NCBI RefSeq assembly: GCF_025133575.1
Contig: NZ_CP104011.1
Span: forward strand, 1,922,001 to 1,986,000
Length of the DNA: 64,000 bases
From: Pseudomonas sp. GCEP-101
GTDB taxonomy: Bacteria; Pseudomonadota; Gammaproteobacteria; Pseudomonadales; Pseudomonadaceae
Direction of reading: 5' to 3'
Positions 44,753 through 54,105 of this stretch are shown piece by piece; within the stretch, counting starts at the first letter, position 1, and each line of letters starts with the position of its first letter. The notes under the pieces were generated by a model. That model saw only the letters and a program-made list of their open reading frames with translations, was not told the origin of the DNA and did no database searches. A program made the translations under genes and the position numbers.

Positions 44753-45640
44753 TCAAAGCACGTAAACGAAGATGAACAGCCCGATCCACACCACGTCGAC
44801 GAAGTGCCAGTACCAGCTGGCCGCCTCGAAACCGAAGTGTTTGTCGGCGTCGAAATGCCCGCGGATGATGCGGATCAGCATGATGCTCAGCATGATCGCG
44901 CCGATGGTCACGTGGGCGCCGTGGAAGCCGGTGAGCATGAAGAAGGTCGCGCCGTAGATCCCCGAGCCCAGGGTCAGGCCCAGCTCGCTATAGGCCTCGT
45001 GGTACTCGTAGGCCTGCAGCACCAGGAAGCACGCGCCCAGCGCCACGGTCGCCGCCAGCCACAGCTTCAGCGGGCCGCGGTGGTTCTTCTTCAGCGCGTG
45101 GTGGGCGAAGGTCACGGTGAAGCTGGAGGTGACCAGCAGCAGGGTGTTGATCAGCGGCAGCTTCCACGGATCGATCACTTCCTTGGGCGGCGGGAACAGC
45201 TTGTTGTCCGGGTTGTTCAGCTGCGGCCAGCCGGTTTCGAACTGCGGCCAGAGCATGTGCGAGATGCCGTGGTGGCCCTCGCCGCCCAGCCACGGGTTGA
45301 CGAAGTGGCGCACGTAGAACAGCGCGCCGAAGAAGGCGGCGAAGAACATCACTTCGGAGAAGATGAACCAGCTCATGCCCCAGCGGAAGGAGCGGTCCAT
45401 CTGCGGGCTGTAGAGCCCGCCGCGGCTTTCCTTGATGACGTTGCCGAACCAGCCGAACAGCATGTACGCCAGGATCAGCCCGCCGGCGAAGAAGATCCAG
45501 GGGCCGTGGGAATGGTCCTTGCCGGCGCTCATGTCGTTCATCCAGGTGCCGACGCCGAACATCGTCACCAGCATGCCGATGGTGGCGATGATCGGCCACT
45601 TGCTCTGCGCGGGGACGTAATAGGGATCGTGGGTTGCCAT
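44753..45640 (-). CDS. coxC: cytochrome c oxidase subunit III
   Basis: 295 residues with seven helices. Typical stretches: the N-terminal YYVPAQSKWPIIATIGM, FRWGMSWFIFSEVMFFAAFFGALFY (core Glu), NTLLLVTSSFTVTFAHHAL and the end FEAASWYWHFVDVVWIGLFIFVY. It stabilises the catalytic core and may guide proton supply. Last structural gene of coxB-coxA-ctaG-coxC; 22 bp after ctaG. Confidence 0.95.
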   Translation of the reverse strand: MATHDPYYVPAQSKWPIIATIGMLVTMFGVGTWMNDMSAGKDHSHGPWIFFAGGLILAYMLFGWFGNVIKESRGGLYSPQMDRSFRWGMSWFIFSEVMFFAAFFGALFYVRHFVNPWLGGEGHHGISHMLWPQFETGWPQLNNPDNKLFPPPKEVIDPWKLPLINTLLLVTSSFTVTFAHHALKKNHRGPLKLWLAATVALGACFLVLQAYEYHEAYSELGLTLGSGIYGATFFMLTGFHGAHVTIGAIMLSIMLIRIIRGHFDADKHFGFEAASWYWHFVDVVWIGLFIFVYVL

Positions 45641-45662
45641 CTCTCTTGTTCTCCTTTGCCCT

Positions 45663-46220
45663 TCAGCGCTCGTTACTGGCCACGGGTGGCTTGCGGGCAG
45701 TGATGTCGAACAGCGTGTAAGCCAGCGTCAGGTGACGCACATCCTTGGGCAGGTCGCGGTCGACGATGAAGCGCACCGGCATTTCGATGCGCTCGCCCGG
45801 CTGCAGCACCTGCTGGGTAAAGCAGAAGCATTCGGTCTTGTGGAAGTAGGTGGCCGCCACCGATGGCGCGATGCTCGGGATCGCCTGGGCGGTCATCGGC
45901 TTGTCGGTGGGGTTGCGGGCGACGAACAGCATCTGGTTCACCGCGCCCGGATGCACCACCAGTTGCTCGGCCTCGGGGTGGAACTCCCAGACCATGTCGA
46001 TGTTGTTGTTGGCGACGAACTGGATCTTCACCTCGCGCGACTGATCGACCACCTGGCCGTCGCCCTGGTAGGCGCTGCCGGAGGTCTTGCCGTTGATGCC
46101 CAGTGCCTTGCACATCACGTCATACAGCGGCACCAGGGCGAAGCCGAAGGCGAACATGGCGACCACGGCAATGACCAGCCGGGTCACCAGCTTGCGCGTT
46201 TCGATGTTGCCGTCGCTCAT
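45663..46220 (-). CDS. ctaG: cytochrome c oxidase assembly protein CtaG (COX11)
   Basis: 185 residues. One N-terminal helix (LVTRLVIAVVAMFAFGFALVPLYD) and a periplasmic immunoglobulin-like domain with the copper motif CFCFTQQVLQPGE and the conserved C-terminal YTLFDI. It inserts copper (CuB) into subunit I. It lies between coxA and coxC with a REP pair in front. Confidence 0.94.
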   Translation of the reverse strand: MSDGNIETRKLVTRLVIAVVAMFAFGFALVPLYDVMCKALGINGKTSGSAYQGDGQVVDQSREVKIQFVANNNIDMVWEFHPEAEQLVVHPGAVNQMLFVARNPTDKPMTAQAIPSIAPSVAATYFHKTECFCFTQQVLQPGERIEMPVRFIVDRDLPKDVRHLTLAYTLFDITARKPPVASNER

Positions 46221-46238
46221 GGGTCGGTTCCTCAACCT

Positions 46239-46317
46239 GTAGGAGCGAGCTTGCTCGCGAATCGCTTGATGCCTTGGGCTCCTGGGAGACCCGTTCGCGA
46301 GCAAGCTCGCTCCTACA
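46239..46317. repeat. REP inverted pair inside the cox operon
   Basis: Two facing copies between coxA and ctaG, a place where such structures often lower downstream expression or protect the upstream message (known from REP elements in other operons; inferred here). Confidence 0.85.
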
Positions 46318-46326
46318 CGTTCGTGC

Positions 46327-47922
46327 TTACTTCACTTCCGGAGGCGTGGTGAAGGTGTGGTAGGGCGCCGGCGAGGGAATGGTCCATTCCAGGCCTTCCG
46401 CGCCGTCCCACGGTTTGGCCGGTGCCGGCTTGCCGCCTTTGATGCACTTGATGACGATGAACAGGAACAAGAGCTGCGTGGTGCCGAACATGAAGGCGCC
46501 GATGGACGAGACCATGTTGAAGTCGGCGAACTGCAGGTTGTAGTCCGGAATCCGCCGCGGCATGCCGGCCAGACCGACGAAGTGCATCGGGAAGAACGCC
46601 AGGTTCATGCCGATGAAGCTCATCCAGAAATGCAGCTTGCCCAGGGTCTCGTCGTACATGTGGCCGGTCCACTTCGGCAGCCAGTAGTAGGCCGAGGCGA
46701 AGATGCCGAAGATCGCGCCGGGCACCAGCACGTAGTGGAAGTGCGCCACCACGAAGTAGGTGTCCTGGTACTGGAAGTCCGCCGGGGCGATGGCCAGCAT
46801 CAGGCCGGAGAAGCCGCCGATGGTGAACAGGATGACGAAGGCCACGGCGAACAGCATCGGCGTCTCGAAGGTCAGCGAGCCCTGCCACATGGTCGACGCC
46901 CAGTTGAACACCTTCACCCCGGTGGGCACGGCGATCAGCATCGTCGCGTACATGAAGAACAGCTCGCCCACCAGCGGGATGCCCACCACGAACATGTGGT
47001 GCGCCCATACCACGAAGGACAGGAAGGCGATCGAGGCGGTGGCGTAGACCATCGAGGTGTAGCCGAACAGCGGTTTGCGGCTGAAGGCCGGGATGATCGA
47101 GCTGACGGCACCGAACGCCGGCAGGATCATGATGTACACCTCGGGGTGGCCGAAGAACCAGAACACGTGCTGGAACAGCACCGGGTCGCCGCCGCCGGCC
47201 GCGCTGAAGAAGCTGGTGCCGAAGTGGATGTCCATCAGCATCATCGTCACGCACCCCGCCAGCACCGGCATCACCGCGATCAGCAGGAAGGCGGTGATCA
47301 GCCAGGTCCAGACGAACAGCGGCATCTTCATCAGCGTCATGCCCGGGGCGCGCAGGTTGAGGATGGTGGCGATCACGTTGATCGCGCCCATGATCGAACT
47401 CATGCCCATCAGGTGGATGGCGAAGATGAAGAAGGTCACGCTGTGCGGCGCGAAGGTGGTGGAGAGCGGCGCGTAGAAGGTCCAGCCGAAGTTCGGGCCG
47501 CCGCCAGGCATGAACAGGGTGCTCACCAGCAGGCCGAAGGCCGCCGGCAGCAGCCAGAAGCTGAAGTTGTTCATGCGCGGCAGGGCCATGTCCGGCGCGC
47601 CGATCATCAGCGGCACCATCCAGTTGGCCAGGCCGACGAAGGCCGGCATCACCGCGCCGAAGACCATCACCAGGCCGTGCATGGTGGTCATCTGGTTGAA
47701 GAACGCCGGCTCGACGATCTGCAGGCCCGGCTGGAACAGCTCGGCGCGGATCACCATGGCGAAGGAACCGCCGAGCAGGAAGGCGCAGAAACTGAACCAC
47801 AGGTACAGCGTGCCGATGTCCTTGTGGTTGGTGGTCAGAACCCAGCGCATCAGGCCCTTGGCGGGGCCGTGGTGGTGGTCGCCGGCGTGAGAATGGTCGG
47901 GGTGATCGATCACGGTACTCAT
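46327..47922 (-). CDS. coxA: cytochrome c oxidase subunit I
   Basis: 531 residues of the A-type haem-copper oxidases. Haem ligand regions TTMHGLVMVF and HFHYVLVPGA, CuB ligands in FWFFGHPEVYIMILPAFG (His-Tyr crosslink) and WAHHMFVVG, and K-channel and D-channel segments in the usual places. Twelve helices expected. The His-rich N-terminus (DHPDHSHAGDHHHG) is common in pseudomonads. It reduces oxygen at the haem a3-CuB site. AAGGAGG precedes the ATG; 10 bp after coxB. Confidence 0.97.
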   Translation of the reverse strand: MSTVIDHPDHSHAGDHHHGPAKGLMRWVLTTNHKDIGTLYLWFSFCAFLLGGSFAMVIRAELFQPGLQIVEPAFFNQMTTMHGLVMVFGAVMPAFVGLANWMVPLMIGAPDMALPRMNNFSFWLLPAAFGLLVSTLFMPGGGPNFGWTFYAPLSTTFAPHSVTFFIFAIHLMGMSSIMGAINVIATILNLRAPGMTLMKMPLFVWTWLITAFLLIAVMPVLAGCVTMMLMDIHFGTSFFSAAGGGDPVLFQHVFWFFGHPEVYIMILPAFGAVSSIIPAFSRKPLFGYTSMVYATASIAFLSFVVWAHHMFVVGIPLVGELFFMYATMLIAVPTGVKVFNWASTMWQGSLTFETPMLFAVAFVILFTIGGFSGLMLAIAPADFQYQDTYFVVAHFHYVLVPGAIFGIFASAYYWLPKWTGHMYDETLGKLHFWMSFIGMNLAFFPMHFVGLAGMPRRIPDYNLQFADFNMVSSIGAFMFGTTQLLFLFIVIKCIKGGKPAPAKPWDGAEGLEWTIPSPAPYHTFTTPPEVK

Positions 47923-47932
47923 CGCGGCCTCC

Positions 47933-49057
47933 TTATTGTTGTTTCTGCTTGTAGGCGACCACCTCTTGCGGGGTCACCATGTCGCCGTCGTTGTTGCCCC
48001 AGGCGTTGCGCTCGTAGGTGATCACCGCGGCGATGTCGACCTCCGAGAGCTGCTTGCCGAAGGCCGCCATGGCCGTGCCCGGGACGCCGTTGAACACGGT
48101 CTCCAGGTGGTGCTCCTTGGGCCCGGTGACGATCTTCGAGCCCTTGAGCGCCGGGAACATCGGCGGCATGCCCTGGCCTTCAGGCTGGTGACAGGCGGCG
48201 CAGATGGTGTGGTAGACCTTGTCGCCGCGGGCGACCAGCTCTTCCTTCGTCCATTCCTTGCTGGTCAGCTCCTTGAGCTTGGCGGCCTCTTCCTTGCGCT
48301 CGGCCAGCCACTTGTCGAAGTCCGGCTTGGACTTCACATCCACCACGATGGGCATGAAGCCGTGGTCCTTGCCGCACAGTTCGGCGCACTGGCCGCGGTA
48401 GATGCCGGGCTGGTCGACCTTCGTCCAGGCCTCGTTGACGAAGCCGGGGATGGCGTCGCGCTTGACCGCGAAGGCCGGCACCCACCAGGAGTGGATCACG
48501 TCGCTGGAGGTGACCAGGAAGCGCACCTTGACCCCGGCCGGCAGCACCAGCGGGTTGTCCACCTCCAGCAGGTAGTGCTCGTCCTTGTCGGCCTTGTTGT
48601 GGATCTGGTCCTGCGGCGTGGCGAGGTTGGAGAAGAACTCCACGTCCTGGCCCAGGTACTTGTACTGCCACTTCCACTGGTAGCCGGTGACCTGCACGTC
48701 CAGCTCGGGCTCCGAGGTGTCGTACATGTGGATCAGCGTCTTGGTGGCCGGGACGGCCATCACCACCAGGATCAGGAAGGGAATGACGGTCCAGAGGATT
48801 TCCACCGTGGTGCTCTCGTGGAAATGCGCGGGCTGCTGCCCGGTGGACCGGCGGTGGACGATCATCGACCAGAACATCGCGCCGAAGACGACGATGCCGA
48901 TGACCACGCAGATCCAGAAGATCGTCATGTGCAGATCGAAAACGTTACGGCTGACTTCCGTCGCACCGGGGGCCATGTTGACCGTCCAGGCGGCGTTTGC
49001 CTGACTGAAAGCCAAGAGCAAAAGGAAGCCCATCCAGACTCGTGGATGTCGCAGCAT
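47933..49057 (-). CDS. coxB: cytochrome c oxidase subunit II with fused cytochrome c domain
   Basis: 374 residues (caa3-like). Signal peptide, two membrane helices (about 44-65 and 85-105), then the CuA domain with H189, C224, E226, C228, H232 and M235 (GQCAELCGKDHGFM). A C-terminal cytochrome c domain carries C286-x2-C289-H290 (ICAACH). Electrons pass from the c haem to CuA and then to haem a. ATG 49057 follows GGGGAA; the open frame reaches 49174. First gene of the operon. Confidence 0.96.
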   Translation of the reverse strand: MLRHPRVWMGFLLLLAFSQANAAWTVNMAPGATEVSRNVFDLHMTIFWICVVIGIVVFGAMFWSMIVHRRSTGQQPAHFHESTTVEILWTVIPFLILVVMAVPATKTLIHMYDTSEPELDVQVTGYQWKWQYKYLGQDVEFFSNLATPQDQIHNKADKDEHYLLEVDNPLVLPAGVKVRFLVTSSDVIHSWWVPAFAVKRDAIPGFVNEAWTKVDQPGIYRGQCAELCGKDHGFMPIVVDVKSKPDFDKWLAERKEEAAKLKELTSKEWTKEELVARGDKVYHTICAACHQPEGQGMPPMFPALKGSKIVTGPKEHHLETVFNGVPGTAMAAFGKQLSEVDIAAVITYERNAWGNNDGDMVTPQEVVAYKQKQQ

Positions 49058-49474
49058 TCGGGTTCCCCTTATCGTTGTTTTTATCCCGCCGGCATAGCGC
49101 CCTGGCTGCAAACCCCATTGCAGAGGGTTCGAGCCTGAACAAGCCAACGGCCAAGGGAGTGACCGCCAAGACAACTTACTTTGACGTCGTACCTCGGCAG
49201 CACGCAGGGCAGGCCGGGTCCATCAGGTTTTCGGTGTGTCGAAGCGGAGTATAGCCAGGGGTTGCGACATAACAACGCAGAGTAAAAACCCTGTTTGAAA
49301 GACCGAAGTGCGATCTCAAAGCCACGGATGACGCGGGTTTGAGGTACCATGCTGGCGGTCTGATATGCCCCGTCGGCATAACCAGTTCATGAATATGACA
49401 ATCGCGTCTTAGCTACGCCCGAGGTGCGGCTAAGGTGTTTCTTCACTTTCCAAACCCGCTGTCTTGGAGCTGTC
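49058..49474. other. divergent promoter region, coxB / 49475 gene
   Basis: 417 bp without a gene. It must hold the promoters of the cox operon and of the plus-strand hypothetical. I see no strong palindrome or REP sequence; AT-richer stretches at about 49255-49300 and 49385-49400 are the likeliest promoter places. Confidence 0.4.
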
Positions 49475-50119
49475 ATGAACACCGCTGCACTGCGTGAGCT
49501 GATCCGGAACGCCCATCTGCTCGAATCCCGCCACGGCCACCTTGCCCGCCTGATCCAGAGCCAACTGCAAAGCCTGCACAAAAGCATCGCCCTGGCCGGC
49601 GAGGACCCCAGCGGTACGCTGACACGCTTCGTCCATGCCTATATCGAGCAGGTGCCGGACTTCCTCGACGCCGCCAACGCGGTGGCCCGCGCCGCCGGCA
49701 TCGAAGACCGCATCAAGCCGGTGCTCAAGCTCGCCGAGCAGTTCTTCCTCACTCCGCCCGCGCTGCTCGACGGCCACGATGGCCTGGATGCGCTGCTGGA
49801 CGAGGCGTACCTCGCCCATCGCCTGGTGGAAGAGGTGAACGACCGCTACATTGCCCACTTCAACCAGCCGCTGATCCCGCTGGACACCACGGTGGCCAAC
49901 CTGGTGGCGCACCAGCTGATCGGCGAGCCCTTCGCCAACCAGCTGGACGAGGCGGTGCACCACGCGGTCAACGGCATGCTCGACGACAGCACCTTCAGTG
50001 CCGAATCCGCCGTCAGCTACCGCGCACGCCTCAACGACCCGCAGGTGGTCATGGCCTGGCAGCAGTGGCCGTGCCTGTCGCGGCAGTTCGGCGTCGAGCT
50101 GGAACTGGGCCGCGACTGA
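49475..50119 (+). CDS. conserved hypothetical protein next to cox (PA0104-like)
   Basis: A 214-residue, largely helical soluble protein (MNTAALRELIRNAHLLESRHGHLARL; LKLAEQFFLTPPALLDGHDGLDALLDEAYLAHRLVEEVNDRYIAHF). No signal peptide or known catalytic motif; two His-rich helices could bind a cofactor (inference). TTGGAGC precedes ATG 49475. It is divergent from coxB and converges with the SulP gene, 3 bp between the stops. It occupies the position of PA0104 in PAO1. Function unknown. Confidence 0.8.
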   Translation: MNTAALRELIRNAHLLESRHGHLARLIQSQLQSLHKSIALAGEDPSGTLTRFVHAYIEQVPDFLDAANAVARAAGIEDRIKPVLKLAEQFFLTPPALLDGHDGLDALLDEAYLAHRLVEEVNDRYIAHFNQPLIPLDTTVANLVAHQLIGEPFANQLDEAVHHAVNGMLDDSTFSAESAVSYRARLNDPQVVMAWQQWPCLSRQFGVELELGRD

Positions 50120-50122
50120 GGC

Positions 50123-51658
50123 TCAGCCCGCGCCCTGCAACGCGCGCACCCGCCCCTCCACGCGGCGGCGCAGGCCGTTGCCCTCGATGGATAGCCGGCA
50201 GCCGCTGGCCGCGGCGCTGCGGCCCCAGTCTTCCAGCAGCTCCATGCAGGCGTGGTCGATGTAGCTCAGGTGCTGCAGCGGCACGCGCAGGTGCGTGCCC
50301 GGCTTCACCGACTGCAGCGCCTGGGACAGCGCCGGCACCTTGAGGAAGGTCGCCGCGCCCACCAGGCGCAGTTCGGCGCCGTCGCCGGTGTCGTCGTAGC
50401 GCAGGTTGATCTTCAGCCGGGCGGCCTTGAACACCAGTTTCAGCACCGTCAGCGCAAAGCCCAGCAGCACGCCGGTCAGCAGGTCGGTGGCGACGATGGC
50501 CAGCGCCGTTGCCGCGTGCACCAGCATTGGCATCCGGCCGTAGCGGCCCAGCGAGCGCAGCGCCTTCAGGTCCACCAGCTTGATGCCGGTGTAGACCAGC
50601 ACGCCGGCCAGGCTGGCAATCGGGATCTGCCGCAGCAGCCCGCCCAGCAGCACGACGAACGCCAGCAGCCACAGGCCATGGAAGATCGCCGACGCGCGGC
50701 TGCGCGCGCCGGCCTGCACGTTGGCCGAGCTGCGCACGATCACCCCGGTCATCGGCAGCGCGCCGACCAGCCCGCAGAGCATGTTGCCCACGCCCTGGGC
50801 GCTCAGCTCGCGGTCCATGTCCGAGCGCGGGCCGTTGTGCATGCGGTCCACCGCGGCGGCCGAGAGCAGCGTTTCGGCACTGGCGATGAAGGCGACCACC
50901 ACGGCGGCCAACAGCAGCGTCGGGTCGAGCAGGGCGGCCAGGTCGCCCGGGCGGACCCAGTCGATGGCGTCGCCGAGGTTCTGCGGCACGCTCACCCGCA
51001 GCACGTCCAGCTGCAGCGCGATGCTCGCCAGGGTCGCCAGGCTCACCCCGATCAGCGCGCCGGGCAGCATGCGCAGCCGGCTCGGCTTGAAGCGGTCCCA
51101 CAGTGCCATGCAGGCCATGGTGCCCAGCCCGAGCAGCGCCGCATCGAAGCCGCTGGCTTCGGACAGCAGCGCGGAGGGGAACGCCAGCAGGTTATCCAGC
51201 CCGGACGCCTGCGGCTTGAGGTCGAGCATCACGTGCACCTGCGACAGCACGATGAGAATGCCGATGCCCGCGAGCATGCCGTACACCACCGCTGGCGAGG
51301 TGACGCGAAACCAGCAGCCCAGGCGCAGGCGTCCGGCCAGCAACTGCAATGCGCCGGCCAGCAGCAGGATCGGCCCGAGCATGGCCATGCCATGGGCGCG
51401 CACCAGTTCGAAGACGAGCACCGCAAGGCCCGCCGCCGGGCCGCTGACCTGTAGCGGGGAGCCGGCGAGGAAGCCGACCACCAGGCCGCCGATGATGCCG
51501 GTGACCAGGCCCTTGGCCGGCGGCATGCCCGAGGCGATGGCGATGCCCATGCACAGCGGCAGGGCGACGAGGAACACCACCACCGACGCGAGCAGGTCGC
51601 GCGGCAGCACGTGGCGCAGCTGGGAAAAAGCGGATGGAACAGAGTGGGAGGCCGACAT
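50123..51658 (-). CDS. SulP-family anion transporter
   Basis: 511 residues. SulP membrane domain (VVFLVALPLCMGIAIASGMPPAKGLVTGIIGG, the SGPAAGLAVLVFELV anion site) with about ten to twelve helices, and a short C-terminal STAS domain (ELRLVGAATFLKVPALSQAL, HLSYIDHACMELLEDWG). SulP proteins carry sulphate, bicarbonate or dicarboxylates; a carbonic anhydrase 193 bp upstream on the same strand favours bicarbonate (inference). ATG 51658 follows AAGGAG. Confidence 0.92.
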   Translation of the reverse strand: MSASHSVPSAFSQLRHVLPRDLLASVVVFLVALPLCMGIAIASGMPPAKGLVTGIIGGLVVGFLAGSPLQVSGPAAGLAVLVFELVRAHGMAMLGPILLLAGALQLLAGRLRLGCWFRVTSPAVVYGMLAGIGILIVLSQVHVMLDLKPQASGLDNLLAFPSALLSEASGFDAALLGLGTMACMALWDRFKPSRLRMLPGALIGVSLATLASIALQLDVLRVSVPQNLGDAIDWVRPGDLAALLDPTLLLAAVVVAFIASAETLLSAAAVDRMHNGPRSDMDRELSAQGVGNMLCGLVGALPMTGVIVRSSANVQAGARSRASAIFHGLWLLAFVVLLGGLLRQIPIASLAGVLVYTGIKLVDLKALRSLGRYGRMPMLVHAATALAIVATDLLTGVLLGFALTVLKLVFKAARLKINLRYDDTGDGAELRLVGAATFLKVPALSQALQSVKPGTHLRVPLQHLSYIDHACMELLEDWGRSAAASGCRLSIEGNGLRRRVEGRVRALQGAG

Positions 51659-51851
51659 GGCGCTGTTCTCCTTCGAGCATTTTTCGGGCGCGCGAATGCC
51701 CACGACGCTGGTCTCGACCGCATCGACACGCGCAATTCAAGGGATGGCGAACGCGGTGGGGCGTACGCCTCAGGCAGGGATCAAGTGAGGAACGGAGCGC
51801 GGCGTTTGTTCTGGCGGGCCGCCGCGCCCCGGGATTACTGCAACGGGTGGC

Positions 51852-52568
51852 TTACTGCGGGGAGTAGCGAGCGCGGGGCGTCGCGCTGGGCGTCGGGCCT
51901 TCGCCGTCGAGGGCGCGGAAGCGGCCTTCCTGGGCGTCGTAGGCCTTGATGGCGCTGGTCTCGATGTCATACACCCAGCCGTGGATGAACAGCTGGCCGG
52001 AAGCCAGGCGCGCAGCCACCGACGGGTGGGTCTTCAGGTGGTCCAGCTGGGCCACGACGTTTTCCTCGGTGAGCACGCCCAGGTGTTCCTGGGTGGCGCA
52101 ACCGCAGGTCTGGGCGACCACGGTGCGGGCCACTTCGGCGTGGCGCAGCCAGGCTTTTACTGTCGGCATGCCTTCCAGGGTCTGCGGTGCCAGCACCGCC
52201 TTCATCGCGCCGCAGTCGGAGTGGCCGCAGACGATGATGTGCTGCACGCCCAGCGCCATGACGGCGAACTCGATGGCGGTGGATACGCCGCCGTTCATCT
52301 GGCCGTAGGGCGGCACCACGTTGCCGACGTTGCGGGTCACGAACAGGTCGCCCGGCGAGCTCTGGGTGATCAGCTCGGGAACGATGCGCGAGTCGGCGCA
52401 GGTAATGAACATGGCGCGCGGGTTCTGCGCGTGGGCCAGCTTCTTGAACAGCTCTTCCTGTTGCGGGAAGACCTCATGGCGGAACTGGCGGAAGCCCTCG
52501 ACGATATGGCGCAGCGCCTCGTCAGCGGACTCGTGGGCGTGATCCTCACCGTGCGTTTTGTCGTTCAT
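51852..52568 (-). CDS. can: beta-class carbonic anhydrase
   Basis: 238 residues. Zinc ligands C57, H116 and C119 with the D59-R61 dyad (ITCADSRIVPEL and VCGHSDCGAMKAVL). NVGNVVPPYG and the C-terminal LFIHGWVYDIETSAIKAYD are also typical. It interconverts carbon dioxide and bicarbonate. The tail (about 20 residues, Pro/Ser-rich) is longer than usual. It is upstream of the SulP gene and may feed it. Confidence 0.93.
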   Translation of the reverse strand: MNDKTHGEDHAHESADEALRHIVEGFRQFRHEVFPQQEELFKKLAHAQNPRAMFITCADSRIVPELITQSSPGDLFVTRNVGNVVPPYGQMNGGVSTAIEFAVMALGVQHIIVCGHSDCGAMKAVLAPQTLEGMPTVKAWLRHAEVARTVVAQTCGCATQEHLGVLTEENVVAQLDHLKTHPSVAARLASGQLFIHGWVYDIETSAIKAYDAQEGRFRALDGEGPTPSATPRARYSPQ

Positions 52569-52840
52569 GTATCAGCCTCGAAGAATGACGAAGAATTTTC
52601 CCACGTCAGCCGACGCTCTCCCCAGGGAGAAAAGGCACAGGCGTGGGAAAAAATCTGTCGTGACCGGTTAGTCACTTTGTGTTCAAACCCTAGCCAACGA
52701 AGATTAAACCAAAATTAAAAAACCGCTCTGGAATGAGCTTTTGCACGATGTTTCACCGACATTCCACGATGATATCGGCAAGCTATCATGGCAAATCGAT
52801 GTTGCGATGATGCTATCCCGCGGGTCGAAATATCATACAA

Positions 52841-52861
52841 GACAGCCGCGTGAAGGCTGTC
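52841..52861 (-). terminator. hairpin at the end of the radical SAM gene
   Basis: Stem GACAGCC/GGCTGTC with a 7-nt loop that overlaps the stop codon at 52860-52862, followed on the minus strand by TTGTATG. The 52569-52840 interval otherwise holds the AT-rich upstream region of the carbonic anhydrase gene and no gene that I can see. Confidence 0.5.
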
Positions 52862-53918
52862 AGAACAGGCTCATCTGACTGCGCGGTGGCGCGAAGGCCG
52901 TGCAGTCCAGGCCGAAATCGCCGCGCCGGTTCAGGCCCAGGCGGCGCAACGCGACCTCGAAGCGCTTGGCCAGCAGTTCGGCGAACGGGCCCTCGCCGCG
53001 GAAGCGGTGGCCGAAGCGGCTGTCGTAGATTTCCCCGCCGCGCACCTGGCGGATCAGGCTCATCACATGGCTCGCCCGTTGCGGGTAGTGCGCCGCCAGC
53101 CATTCCTCGAACAACGGCCCGACCTCCCGCGGCAGGCGCAGCATCATGTAGTTGGCGCTCTGCGCGCCGGCGTCGTGGGCGGCCTCGAGCAGCGCTTCCA
53201 GCTCGCGGTCGTTGACCATCGGGATCATCGGCGAGCACAGCACGCCCACCGGGATGCCGTGTTCGCGCATCACGCGAATCGCCCGCAAGCGTGCGGACGG
53301 TGCGGCGGCGCGGGGTTCGAGGATGCGTTTCAACTCGTCGTCCAGGGTGGTCAGGCTGATCATCACTGCCACCAGCCGGTGCTGCGCCAGTTCGGCCAGC
53401 AGGTCCAGGTCACGCAGGATCAGCGAACCCTTGGTGACGATGGTCACCGGGTGGCGGAAGCGCAGCAGTACCTCGAGTATCTGCCGGGTCAGCCGCTGCT
53501 GGCGCTCGATGGGCTGGTAGGGGTCGGTATTGGCCCCCAGGTTGATCGGCGCACAGACGTAGCCCTTGCGGCTCAACTCCTCTTCGAGCACCTCGGCGGC
53601 ATTGGTCTTGGCGATCAGCCTGGTCTCGAAATCCAGCCCTGGCGACAGGTCCCAGTAGGCATGGCTGGGCCGCGCATAGCAGTAGATGCAGCCATGCTCG
53701 CAGCCCCGATAGGGGTTGATGGAGCGGTCGAAAGGCAGGTCCGGCGACTGGTTGCGCGAGATCACCGTCTTCGCCCGCTCCGTGCGGATTTCGGTCACCT
53801 GGGGCTTGGGTACCTCGTCGTACCAGTCGTTATCCACAGGCTCCGAGGTGGTTGGCGCGAAGCGGTTGTGCGGATTGCTGGCGGTGCCCCGGCCGCGGGG
53901 TGGAAGGGACGTGCTCAT
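52860..53918 (-). CDS. PA0069-family radical SAM protein
   Basis: 352 residues. The radical SAM cluster C73-x3-C77-x2-C80 sits in NPYRGCEHGCIYCYARPSH, and GANTDPYQPIERQ, IVTKGSLILRDLD and RLPREVGPLFEEWL are typical of the SPL/Rv2578c-like group. The family resembles spore photoproduct lyase at sequence level but its reaction is unknown. A LexA box 23 bp upstream suggests DNA-damage control, in line with what I recall for PA0069 in the LexA regulon. Confidence 0.92.
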   Translation of the reverse strand: MSTSLPPRGRGTASNPHNRFAPTTSEPVDNDWYDEVPKPQVTEIRTERAKTVISRNQSPDLPFDRSINPYRGCEHGCIYCYARPSHAYWDLSPGLDFETRLIAKTNAAEVLEEELSRKGYVCAPINLGANTDPYQPIERQQRLTRQILEVLLRFRHPVTIVTKGSLILRDLDLLAELAQHRLVAVMISLTTLDDELKRILEPRAAAPSARLRAIRVMREHGIPVGVLCSPMIPMVNDRELEALLEAAHDAGAQSANYMMLRLPREVGPLFEEWLAAHYPQRASHVMSLIRQVRGGEIYDSRFGHRFRGEGPFAELLAKRFEVALRRLGLNRRGDFGLDCTAFAPPRSQMSLF

Positions 53919-53940
53919 GTGGGAAGGCTCTGAAGAAATA

Positions 53941-53956
53941 CTGTATATGAATACAG
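53941..53956. promoter_or_regulatory. LexA (SOS) box
   Basis: CTGTATATGAATACAG fits the CTGT-N8-ACAG consensus with an AT-rich centre. It lies 23 bp in front of the radical SAM start codon and would block its promoter. Confidence 0.85.
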
Positions 53957-54016
53957 TAATCCACGGAGTTTTCCACAGCCAGCACTAACTGCTCAGCGGT
54001 GTGATTCGCCACTGTC

Positions 54017-54096
54017 TGTAGGAGCGAGCTTGCTCGCGAACAGTGCCAGCCGGCAGCTCCCGCGCGGGTCGGTTCGCGAGCAAGCTCGCTCCTACA
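54017..54096. repeat. REP inverted pair
   Basis: Facing copies of the GGAGCGAGCTTGCTCGCGAA core about 30 bp apart, 9 bp past the stop of the phosphate transporter gene. Confidence 0.85.
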
Positions 54097-54105
54097 GGGT
54101 GGAAC

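Noticed and set aside
46357-48021. Open frame of about 550 codons opposite coxA, very His/Glu/Gln/Arg-rich
   Set aside because: An antisense shadow of coxA; low-complexity composition and no ribosome binding site.
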